DNA of 58,815 nucleotides from Nemertoderma westbladi (lineage: Eukaryota; Xenacoelomorpha; Nemertodermatida; Nemertodermatidae), in the NCBI GenBank assembly GCA_032718475.1, contig JAUCBJ010002390.1, positions 1 through 58,815 of the forward strand, in the 5' to 3' direction. Under the pieces are notes generated by a model that was not told the DNA's origin, searched no databases, and saw only the letters and a program-made list of their open reading frames with translations. This document shows positions 41,930 to 53,392 of this stretch, piece after piece. The position numbers and the translations under genes were made by a program. Each line of letters starts with the position of its first letter. Within the stretch, counting starts at the first letter, position 1.

Positions 41930-43248
41930 TCCTTTTTTATCCTTTTTTTTACTTTTTATGTCCTCCAGAAATCTACCGTTAGGTTCCATGCTACCGGTTT
42001 CTCTACTGCTGTTCTCTCAGACTATCAGTACCGGTGTAACAGGAAAATATGCCCCCCCGGGAAATGTGCCCGGGGGGGCATATTTTCCTAGGAAAAAATG
42101 CCCCCCCGGGCAAATTTCCCTAGGAAAAAATGCCCCCCCTTAGGAAATTATGCCCCCCCTGAATTATACAATAAACAAAACTTATTATTACTAAAACTTA
42201 CAAAAATTATACAAAACAATAAACAGTCACTTTACCAAATGAAGGAAAGGAGCAGGTTTACAGAGGCAGGCCTTTCTAACCAAAACAATAAACGATCATT
42301 TAACTAATTGAGGGCTGGAGGGAAAGGAGCAGGTTACAGAGGCGGGATTTTCTAACCAAAACAATAAACAGTCACTTTAGCAAATCAGGGAAAGGAGCAG
42401 GTTACAGAGACAGGATTTTCTAACCAAAACAATAAACGATAACATTACCAATTGAGAGAAAGGAGCAGGTTACAGAGGCGGGATTTTCTAACCAAAACAA
42501 TAAACAATCACTTTACCAAATCAGGGAAAGGAGCAGGTTACAGACTTAAAAAAGCTTGGAGCTGCTCGGCGCCCACACAACACCACACACTCGCACTGCT
42601 GTTTATACCAGTACTTACTACAGTAGCCTGGTAGCCTACTGACTTAGATACTTCAGTATGCTGTTCTACATCCCCTTACTGCCTTACCTGCTTACCTACC
42701 GGCAGACCGGTACCGTACTATTCTTCCAACTATTACAAGTTCAGAAGTTCTGCAGTTGGTAGATTAAAAGTGGCTACCAGCAGACCGGTATCGTACCAGT
42801 TTTCAGACTTTTGAGGGGGGCTAATTTTCCTGTGGGGAGGCATTATTTCCTAAGGAGAAAATGCCCCCCCGGGCTAAATTTCCTAGGAAAAATTGCCCGG
42901 GGGGACATAATATCCTAGGAAATAATGCCCCGGGGGGCATATTCTAGGGGGGGCTGATTTCCTTGTGACACCGGTATTAGTTTTTTTTTTGACTTTTTAT
43001 GTCCTCCAGAAATTTACCGTTAGGTTCCATGCTATCGGTTTCTATACTGCTGTTCTCTCAGGCTATCAGTACCGGTATTAGTATATAGAGCACTATTTTG
43101 TAGTATTGCATGTACAGATGTACGGTAGGTATAAAGCAGGTATTTTAGGTATTTTAGTACCGGTACCGGCACCGGTACTGCTGTGTAGGCCTACTGTGTA
43201 GCCTACCATTTAAATGCGGTACTGGTAGGCCTACCGGCTGACCGGTTG
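41930..43248. mobile_element. nested foldback-type repeats with GC-rich hairpins
   Basis: A tract starting GACTTTTTATGTCCTCCAG at about 41952 is repeated directly at about 42991 and inverted at about 28360-28480. A 21-bp perfect hairpin lies at 42041-42061/42069-42089, built on CCCCCCCGGG with loop AAATGTG. Related CCTAGGAAAAAATGCCCCC units follow to 42160 and recur at 42815-42955. With minisatellite arms in opposite orientation on either side (42205-42545 and 43249-43469), the block looks like a Foldback element or several nested copies. There is no coding capacity. Exact ends are not determined. Confidence 0.5.
42205..42545 (+). repeat. 68-bp minisatellite, second array
   Basis: About five units of the same family as 12029-12945 (AACCAAAACAATAAAC...GGAGCAGGTTACAGAGGCGGGA), same orientation. 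Confidence 0.85.
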
Positions 43249-43469
43249 TTTTGGTTAGAAAATCCCGCCTCTGTAACCTGCTCCTTTCCCTGAATTTGTA
43301 AAGTGACCGTTTATTGTTTTTGTTAGAAAGGCCCGCCTCTGTAACCTGTTCCTTTCCTTCATTTAGTAAAGTGACTGTTTATTGTTTTGGTTAGAAAATC
43401 CCGCCTCTGTAACCTCTGCTCCTTTCCCTGATTTGGTAAAGTTACCGTTTATTGTTTTGGTTAGAAAGG
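43249..43469 (-). repeat. 68-bp minisatellite, inverted array
   Basis: About three units in opposite orientation to the other two arrays (TTTTGGTTAGAAAATCCCGC, CTGTAACCTGCTCCTTTCCC). It breaks into the LINE fragment that follows. Confidence 0.85.
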
Positions 43470-44150
43470 CAACCCCCGTCAAAATCACAAACTCTTACAC
43501 CTACCTAGGCGTTGTTTTTCAACCTACTCTTTCATTTTCCCAGCATATCCTTAAGGTATTCATTCACTAAATCTCTAGCAGTAACTCGTTCCATAAAGAA
43601 CCCACGATTGTTATCTGTTTCGACAGCCATAAAGCTTTTTAACATTAAAATTCTACCGATTATTTCCTACAGTTTACTCGCTATTTAGCCCCAATTAACA
43701 GTAGCAAATTTTACAATGATTGACAGAATTAAGGCAGTATTCTTAAAAAGAGTTTTAGGCGTCCACAAGAGCTCGAAAATTCGGTTGGTCTTCGCTCTGT
43801 GCCAGGAAACCCACTTGGCAAAAGAACTACAATCGAATATGAATTCTCCTGCGACCAATGAATTCAAAAAATACATCGGCACAATCGAAGAAAAACACAG
43901 ATCAACTCGGACTTCTGGCCCGCCCGTGGATTTATAAACAGGAACTGGACCGAGCCAAGATCTGAATCCAGACACGTAATCGCATACTTCTCGATTCACG
44001 GCTTTCACCATCTGGTCTGCCAATCTAATGTTTTCCACGATATTTCCCCAGATTGCCGTTGCAAGTTGTGTCGGTGGAGCGGCTCCTCTTCTACACTTGC
44101 TGGATTGTCCAGGAAAATTCGCGCATCCTTACTGAGTTAGCAACCAAGAT
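43470..44150 (+). pseudogene. non-LTR retrotransposon (LINE) reverse-transcriptase tail, decayed
   Basis: The plus-strand reading gives NSYTYLGVVFQPTLSFSQHI, the YLG...L.F..HI signature found just after the reverse-transcriptase core of many LINEs. With frame changes it continues to LFNIKILPIISYSLLAI and MIDRIKAVFLKRVLGVHKSS, and then a Cys-rich end (near CRCKLC) that resembles the C-terminal zinc knuckle. Stops and frameshifts interrupt it (about 43568 and 43690), and it starts abruptly at the minisatellite. It is a 5'-truncated dead copy. Confidence 0.7.
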
Positions 44151-44352
44151 CAATCCTCAGTTGTAACGTAATCAAGGAATCATAAATTTTCGTGCTTTTT
44201 AATACTTTTTACATAATTATTTATTTGTCTATAATTTAACCTTTTACTGCCCAGTTGTTCTTTAAGTATCGCTTCCCTGGCTTGTTAATTAAAATATATA
44301 ATAATCATAATCAGACTTTTCAGATTTCCGATCTTTACACTGGGTGTTTCTA
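44151..44352. other. short AT-rich stretch before the satellite
   Basis: Nothing recognised beyond AT-rich sequence that may be the 3' untranslated end of the LINE fragment. Confidence 0.4.
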
Positions 44353-47300
44353 CTGTAATAGTCTATTCCTACCCTATCGAGATGGAGGTGTATAATAGTC
44401 CTGTCCCGACCTCTCTATTCCTACCCTAACGGGATGGAGGTGTCTAATAGTCCTGCCGCGACCTCTCTATTCCTACCCTATCGAGATGGAGGTGTCTAAT
44501 AGTCCTGTCCCGACCTCTCTATTCCTACCCTAACGGGATGGAGGTGTATAATAGTCCTGTCCCGACCTCTCTATTCCTACCCTAACGGGATGGAGGTGTC
44601 TAATAGTCCTGTCCCGACCTCTCTATTCCTACCCTATCGAGATGGAGGTGTCTAATAGTCCTGTCCCGACCTCTCTATTCCTACCCTATCGAGATGGAGG
44701 TGTCTAATAGTCCTGCCCCGACCTCTCTATTCCTACCCTAACGGGATGGAGGTGTCTAATAGTCCTGTCCCGACCTCTCTATTCCTACCCTATCGAGATG
44801 GATGTGTATAATAGTCCTGTCCCGACCTCTCTATTCCTACCCTAACGGGATGGAGGTGTCTAATAGTCCTGTCCCGACCTCTCTATTCCTACCTATCGAG
44901 ATGGAGGTGTCTAATAGTCCTGTCCCGGCCTCTCTATTCCTACCCTATCGAGATGGAGGTGTCTAATAGTCCTGTCCCGACCTCTCTATTCCTACCCTAT
45001 CGAGATGGAGGTGTCTAATAGTCCTGTCCCGACCTCTCTATTCCTACCCTATCGAGATGGAGGTGTATAATAGTCCTGTCCCGACCTCTCTATTCCTACC
45101 CTATCGAGATGGAGGTGTCTAATAGTCGTGCCCCGACCTTTCTATTCCTACCATATCGAGATGGAGGTGTCTAATAGTCCTGTCCCGACCTCTATATTCC
45201 TACCCTATCGAGATGGAGGTGTCTAATAGTCCTGTCCCGACCTCTCTATTCCTACCCTAACGGGACGGAGGTGTCTAATAGTCCTGTCCCGACCTCTCTA
45301 TTCCTACCCTAACGGGATGGAGGTGTATAATAGTCCTGTCCCGACCTCTCTATTCCTACCCTATCGAGATGGAGGTGTCTAATAGTCCTGTCCCGACCTT
45401 TCTATTCCTACCCTAACGGGATGGAGGTGTCTAATAGTCCTGTCCCGACCTCTCTATTCCTACCCTAACGGGACGGGGGTGTCTAATAGTCCTGTCCTGA
45501 CCTCTCTATTCCTACCCTATCGAGATGGAGGTGTCTAATAGTCCTGTCCCGACCTCTCTATTCCTACCCTATCGAGATGGAGGTGTCTAATAGTCCTGTC
45601 CCGACCTCTATAATTCCTACCCTATCGAGATGGAGGTGTCTAATAGTCCTGTCCCGACCTCTCTATTCCTACCCTAACGGGATGGAGGTGTATAATAGTC
45701 CTGTCCCGACCTCTCTATTCCTACCCTATCGAGATGGAGGTGTCTAATAGTCCTGTCCCGACCTTTCTATTCCTACCCTAACGGGATGGAGGTGTCTAAT
45801 AGTCCTGTCCCGACCTCTCTATTCCTACCCTAACGGGACGGGGGTGTCTAATAGTCCTGTCCCGACCTCTCTATTCCTACCCTATCGAGATGGAGGTGTC
45901 TAATAGTCCTGTCCCGACCTCTCTATTCCTACCCTATCGAGATGGAGGTGTCTAATAGTCCTGTCCCGACCTCTATAATTCCTACCCTATCGAGATGGAG
46001 GTGTCTAATAGTCCTGTCCCGACCTCTCTATTCCTACCCTATCGAGATGGAGGTGTCTAATAGTCCTGTCCCGACCTCTCTATTCCTACCCTAACGGGAT
46101 GGAGGTGTATAATAGTCCTGTCCCGACCTCTCTATTCCTACCCTAACGGGATGGAGGTGTCTAATAGTCCTGTCCCGACCTCTCTATTCCTACCCTAACG
46201 GGATGGAGGTGTCTAATAGTCCTGTCCCGACCTCTCTATTCCTACCCTAACGGGATGGAGGTGTATAATAGTCATGTCCCGACCTCTCTATTCCTACCCT
46301 AACGGGATGGAGGTGTCTAATAGTCCAGTCCCGACCTCTCTATTCCTACACTATCGAGATGGAGGTGTCTAATAGTCCTGTCCCGACCTCTCTATTCCTA
46401 CCCATCGAGATGGAGGTGTCTAATAGTCCTGTCCCGACCTCTATAATTCCTACCCTATCGAGATGGAGGTGTCTAATAGTCCAGTCCCGACCTCTCTATT
46501 CCTACACTATCGAGATGGAGGTGTCTAATAGTCCTGTCCCGACCTCTCTATTCCTACCCATCGAGATGGAGGTGTCTAATAGTCCTGTCCCGACCTCTCT
46601 ATTCCTACCCTAACGGGATGGAGGTGTATAATAGTCCTGTCCCGACCTCTCTATTCCTACCCATCGAGATGGAGGTGTCTAATAGTCCTGTCCCGACCTC
46701 TCTATTCCTACCCATCGAGATGGAGGTGTCTAATAGTCCTGCCCCGACCTCTCTATTCCTACCCTAACGGGATGGAGGTGTATAATAGTCCAGTCCCGAC
46801 CTCTCTATTCCTACACTATCGAGATGGAGGTGTCTAATAGTCCTGTCCCGACCTCTCTATTCCTACCCATCGAGATGGAGGTGTCTAATAGTCCTGTCCC
46901 GACCTCTCTATTCCTACCCTATCGAGATGGAGGTGTCTAATAGTCCTGTCCCGACCTCTCTATTCCTACCCTAACGGGATGGAGGTGTCTAATAGTCCTG
47001 TCCCGACCTCTCTATTCCTACCCTATCGAGATGGAGGTGTCTAATAGTCCTGTCCCGACCTCTCTATTCCTACCCTAACGGGATGGAGGTGTCTAATAGT
47101 CCTGTCCCGACCTCTCTATTCCTACCCTATCGAGATGGAGGTGTCTAATAGTCCTGTCCCGACCTCTCTATTCCTACCCTAACGGGATGGAGGTGTATAA
47201 AAGTCCAGTCCCGACCTCTCTATTCCTACACTATCGAGATGGAGGTGTCTAATAGTCCTGTCCCGACCTCTCTATTCCTACCCATCGAGATGGAGGTGTC

Positions 47301-48540
47301 TAATAGTCCTGTCCCGACCTCTCTATTCCTACCCTATCGAGATGGAGGTGTCTAATAGTCCTGTCCCGACCTCTCTATTCCTACCCTAACGGGATGGAGG
47401 TGTATAATAGTCCAGTCCCGACCTCTCTATTCCTACACTATCGAGATGGAGGTGTCTAATAGTCCTGTCCCGACCTCTCTATTCCTACCCTAACGGGATG
47501 GAGGTGTATAATAGTCCAGTCCCGACCTCTCTATTCCTACACTATCGAGATGGAGGTGTCTAATAGTCCTGTCCCGACCTCTCTATTCCTACCCATCGAG
47601 ATGGAGGTGTCTAATAGTCCTGTCCCGACCTCTCTATTCCTACCCTATCGAGATGGAGGTGTCTAATAGTCCTGTCCCGACCTCTCTATTCCTACCCTAA
47701 CGGGATGGAGGTGTATAATAGTCCTGTCCCGACCTCTCTATTCCTACCCTAACGGGATGGAGGTGTCTAATAGTCCTGTCCCGACCTCTCTATTCCTACC
47801 CTAACGGGATGGAGGTGTCTAATAGTCCTGTCCCGACCTCTCTATTCCTACCCTAACGGGATGGAGGTGTCTAATAGTCCTGTCCCGACCTCTCTATTCC
47901 TACCCTATCGAGATGGAGGTGTCTAATAGTCCTGTCCCGACCTCTCTATTCCTACCCTAACGGGATGGAGGTGTATAATAGTCCTGTCCCGACCTCTCTA
48001 TTCCTACCCTAACGGGATGGAGGTGTCTAATAGTCCTGTCCCGACCTCTCTATTCCTACCCTATCGAGATGGAGGTGTCTAATAGTCCTGTCCCGACCTC
48101 TCTATTCCTACCCTAACGGGATGGAGGTGTCTAATAGTCCTGTCCCGACCTCTCTATTCCTACCCTAACGGGATGGAGGTGTATAATAGTCATGTCCCGA
48201 CCTCTCTATTCCTACCCTAACGGGATGGAGGTGTCTAATAGTCCAGTCCCGACCTCTCTATTCCTACACTATCGAGATGGAGGTGTCTAATAGTCCTGTC
48301 CCGACCTCTCTATTCCTACCCATCGAGATGGAGGTGTCTAATAGTCCTGCCCCGACCTCTCTATTCCTACCCTATCGAGATGGAGGTGTCTAATAGTCCT
48401 GCCCCAACCTCTCCATTCCTACCCTATCGAGATGGAGGTATATAATAGTCCTGCCCCGACCTCTCTATTCCTAGCCTAACGGGATGGAGGTGTCTAATAG
48501 TCCTGTCCCGTCCTCTCTATCCCTACCCTAACGGGTTGGG
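44353..48540 (+). repeat. 52-bp satellite, about 80 units
   Basis: Head-to-tail units of 52 bp with cores ATGGAGGTGTCTAATAGTCC and CCCGACCTCTCTATTCCTAC. Two main variants differ at CTATCGAGATGG versus CTAACGGGATGG, others at GTCTAATAG versus GTATAATAG, and a 51-bp form has CCCATCGAG. Variant order repeats locally: the rare GGGACGGGGGTG unit at about 45470 and again at about 45837, and CTCTATAATTCC at about 45606, 45970 and 46440. This indicates higher-order duplication of about seven units. The frame at 46359-46613 is a by-product of the repeat. Confidence 0.95.
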
Positions 48541-51500
48541 GGTTAGAAAGATTAAATTTATTTATTTCACATTCTATGGCCCGGTGTCGACCGTATTATA
48601 CTATAGCTCACTCCATGTCTAGGTCGACAGTGCAGCAATATTGTGTAAATTAATAGTTAATTAAATGTTTAAAAACAGTCTAGTTTACAATATTCGTAAG
48701 CACTTTAACTGTAGTTACAGCAAGCACATAAGGTAAGACAGGGACGTATTGACAATTAGTATATGCTATTATTACAAAATTCATATTATTATTTATTAAA
48801 AATTTTATATATGGAAGTACAAAATTAATTTGAATCGTCTACTGAATGTGTTTGCATAAACATTCAATTCACATACATTATCCTAGGATATGAGTTGGCT
48901 GTAAGACAGCCTACAGCGATGTATAACAGTTCTCTGCTTTGGGCGAAAATTACTAAATTTATTCCCATCATTAAATTTATTCCTCAAAATTTGAACTTAT
49001 ATTGTGTTTAATGTTTAAAGAACTCTCCATGATTTTAGTCATGGTTAATATATTAATGTTAACCGACACGAGTTATACTGTAAATCCTAGAGTATGGGGT
49101 CTTACGTACGTACATGTAATGATGAGGACTTCTATGTATATGCCGACACTGTATATACTGTATTTAGAACATCAATTAATGAATATAAGAAAAAACTATA
49201 GTAAAACATCCATTAAATTGGGCGAAAGGGAGTACTTGTTTTCTCTAGGGAAAAAAAGAACACCATCGGATTGGATTGATTTTATTTTTTTCCCGTCGAA
49301 AAAAGTAAAATAAATATTTTTGGTGGAATTTCTTAAATTACATGTTTTGAAAGAGCATCGACGTAGAAAAGGTTTGCAAGTAATTGAGCAAAATGCATTC
49401 GCACACTCAATAGTTATAGCAACTTTAGTGTCTGCGTGGCGAACTCTAAAACGGAACTCAATATCCAATATTGGTATATTTTGTTACGCGCCTCTTTAGT
49501 TACGTAATAAATATTCGAGAACACTAATAAATTATTTAACATTGAGTAAGGCAACATCAGAAGTTGAAAAGTACAGTAATTGAAATCGCAGTAGTTATGG
49601 AAGCAATATAGTAAAATGTTATAGTTCAATTTATTTTTTTAACACTAATTCACTTTTATTATAAAATTGAACAAAAAAAAGTACCAATTTAAGAATAAAA
49701 TTACGTATTACATGGAAAAAAAACGTACAACGTTTCATCTCTTGGCCCTTTATTAATCACGCTCGGGCTCGGTAAATAAAATGTCTCGAGAATAGTGAAA
49801 AATGTTCTACTTTTTTCCCATGTATATAATAATTATTTAAAAAAATTGAATTTATTCTAATTTATTCAATAAATACTGTTGGTTTATTCTACAAAAATAT
49901 TAGCCAAATTTTGTAAAAAATAATTTTGTTCCAAACCCCATTAAACTATATTTTTCTGAAAGCTGGTGACGAGTAGATTACAGCTACGATAGTGGCAAGA
50001 ACCTCCCATACAATATTACAAGATGTTATAGCCCACTAAAGGCATGTCCCACGTGTTACTACTGTAATTGTTCCACGTTGATGGGGAACAGGCGGGACAA
50101 GTTCCACCTGTTACCACGTTTTGATGGGGAACAGAGCCAGTGTCACATTAAATAGCAATAAAAAAACCTTAGTAATATTATTATTTCGAATATGTTGCCT
50201 GATTGGCTCAAACTGTTACAGTTAATCTATACTTCAAAGTTCAATTTTGTAGCAGGAGGGACACGTTCGTGGGGCCTTCGCGCAGCACGAAAGCCTATAT
50301 TAGAAAAAGAAAGTACATTATACTAATCTCTATTAGATATACGAAAACCGTCTTTCCTAAAATGTATATGAGTGAAGGCGATGCTATCAGTTTGTGATAA
50401 ACTATTTGTAAAAACAGAGAGATCCCTTTCAGTTTGCCCTTACACACTTAACTGTCATTTGTAATCCATGTATCCATTCTAGTCCATTGTATGCCTTCTA
50501 ACTAGGGCTATTTATGTTGTTAAGTATAAATATGGCTTTTTTAGTTTTACAATACTCTTCTCCTTCATTAGCCTCGTTTCGCTCGTCCTGTTTTGTCTTA
50601 AAATAATTTTCCTAAACGGAGACTAACAACCTTTATAACTATGCAAAGTGTCGAAACTGTGAGAGTAACTGCTGATTTATGGCAGATTGACACTCGTATC
50701 CACTGTAAACTCGTTGCGTTCGTTCGTTTTGGACAAACTTCAGATTCTTTCTAAACTTTTGACGGACTACATACGTACTACGTTTCGATTAATTTCATCA
50801 AGGAATAACCGCGTTATTAGCGATCAAAAATTTACGACGACGACGACAGACAACACGCTAATGGCACCCATATATGCTACGGCTTCGCTCACTTCGTGGC
50901 TCGCCCCACATTTTAGGTACTGTATCTCGAGTACTTTTTTATTTAGAAGCTTATTCACGTGGCTTTCAAGAATATATATTTTTTCTGTGTTTCTTATGGA
51001 ATATATCACTATGGGCATGTCGATAGAAATGGTAGCCGCCATTGTGGTCGACAAATGACTGCTACTTTATCATTCTTAATCGCATTTTAGCGTTTTTTTT
51101 TTTAAATTTAGGTTAATTTTGGTTATTCTTTTCTCTGAATTAAAATTCACTGTCCCCAGCTCCCCAAAGAGAGATTTGAACAAATAATGCCAAAGTTGTA
51201 AACTGTTGTACATTTCTAACCCATTTGGTTATTTTTTTGTAGAATAAACCAGAAGTCATTGGTATCATTGGTAATAAAAAAAAATTTATGTAGGCCTACT
51301 TTTAAGTTTAAAATTAATGTTTGTTAGTAGGTTTGTTAATACCAAGACGTTCTAGCACAATTTTTTTAACAACTATAGGTTTATATTGTTGGGTCTACAT
51401 TATGCCAACTTATCAGCGCTCTCGTGACATTCATGGTAGATTATCATACCGTAGGCCTACAGTTGTTTTAGTAACTGCAATTACTAGCATACAATGGATT

Positions 51501-53392
51501 TAATTTCATCAATAATAGTCCAAAACATTACAATATTAAAAAGTGATTAACCAACCTTCAATACATCGATTAAGTTATCATAGTGTAACAAAATTACCTA
51601 ATTGTGTGAAAAAGTCACTATTCAGCTTTAAATTTTCGTAACTTGGATGGTACCATGACCTACTATAACAGTAGGTCATGTATAGTAGGTCATGATGGTA
51701 CTGATACACTTCGTAAACATTGGTCATTCATTACGCTGAAATGTGTTACCTTTCACATAATGTTGTAAATAGTAGTTTAGAACGCCTTGTGGCTACTACC
51801 CATACAGTAATAGGTGAGTCAATCTAGCATAAAGCCCAAAAGTAATTCGCAATCCACATATTTGGGATTCTATATTTCCTTGTTAATAACCAAAAAAAGT
51901 ATATAAAAATTATTTTGTTGAACATTATTCATTTAAATTCTACAAAAATTTCCATAACACAAGCCAAACAAAAGGAACAGTAGGGAAGAGTAAATGGCAA
52001 ATTAGTAATATTCCAGAATAATTTAATTAATTGCAAAATATGCTGTAATCCCCAAAGCAGAATAAATAAAATTTACGCTAGCCATCCCTAAAATTGGGTG
52101 AAAATTATTTTTTGTGCAACTAAACATCGTCTGGGATGTTTAAGAATAGTGAAACCAAATATTTTCAAATTTTTTTTAATGGCTCTGTAATGGTCAAATG
52201 TGCCTTTTTGTGCCAAAGGCTATTTCTTCACCAATTTGTTGAAATTTGGAAAATAAGTTCAGAAGAACCCTGCATCCAATTCTTCTGAACAAATTTAGCC
52301 TCAAATTCTCTGGAACAAAAGCATATGAGGCAAAATTTGTTGAGAAGCTTTATTGACATAGGTATTCTAAACAAGTGCACCAAATTTTAACTCATTTCTG
52401 TTAAAATTAGCGGAGAAATAGCCCTTTACATGAAAAAATGTCAATCTGAGATATGGGTGTTTAAAGTTTAATTAAGGAACTTTTCAAACCTTCCCGCTAT
52501 TTTAGATAATACCAATTTTATTTGTTCAACAATAACTTTGTCTAATTTTTTATCCTTGCTAAAAATATAACTAATAACGTATTCATACCGTGAGAGTCGT
52601 TTTTTTTTTAAAAGGGCATTATTCAATTGTAAAATATCGTGCTGCTCGACGGCTTGTCAAAAATTCGTCTAGCTCTTACGTTTTAGCTATTAACTTGAAT
52701 TTTAAAAAAGATACGAGAAAGCTAATGGCAGATTTGAAATCTCCATTAAATCATTCAGCACATGATAGGATTACAATTGTTCTTTTGACAGTTTCCAAAA
52801 AAGGGGGGTGCTTCTCAACATCTGAGAAATCCGTTGGGCGAGTTTACATGCACCAGTTTTGTAGATAAATTGTGTAAATAAGCTACTTATACTGGACCAG
52901 CAAAATTGGTATTAAAAATGGTTAAATGATTAGACAAGTTTCGTTGTTCTAGAAACCAAATGGTAACTACTGGAAGTGTATGGTTCAGTCAATGGATTTT
53001 CATTGGACTAAAGTTTGCGCCTGTACTAAATTTGGGGAAACCCCACCAATAGACTCTTTGTTGCTATGTAAAATCCCTATTGCTAAGGATAGAAGCATGG
53101 TATTGAATGTGATCCGCATCATTAATTTTTATAGACTTTTGGTGATATTAGCAAGATAAGAGGATTAAAAAAATTTGGTTCGGATGAATTGCGATTTAGC
53201 TTGTGGTTCCCCCCTCTTTTTTAGCTAGATTGACTGCGATTATAAGTAATACCGCAGAAAAAAACGCAATATAGTAGCACACAATTCCGGTACTACTTAC
53301 TATGGCAGCCGTACACACCCTACAAGATCTTAAAACAAACAATGTTCGAGACCTACTGTATCCTTCTCCGTTTTAATTATCGTCAACCCCCC
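48541..53392. other. gene-free AT-rich stretch
   Basis: No domain is recognisable. Frames up to 123 aa (for example 49002-49313 plus, 50687-51058 plus and 52590-52868 plus) look like chance or very old remnants. A hairpin cluster at 51651-51700 repeats GTAGGTCATG three times in inverted and direct form. The sequence GGGGAACAGRSMRG...CACGTT around 50070-50135 is a short imperfect direct repeat (TTCCACGTTGATGGGGAACAG and CACGTTTTGATGGGGAACAG). Confidence 0.5.

Noticed and set aside
46359-46613. 84-aa repetitive frame
   Set aside because: It is inside the 52-bp satellite and is produced by 51-52-bp unit phasing.
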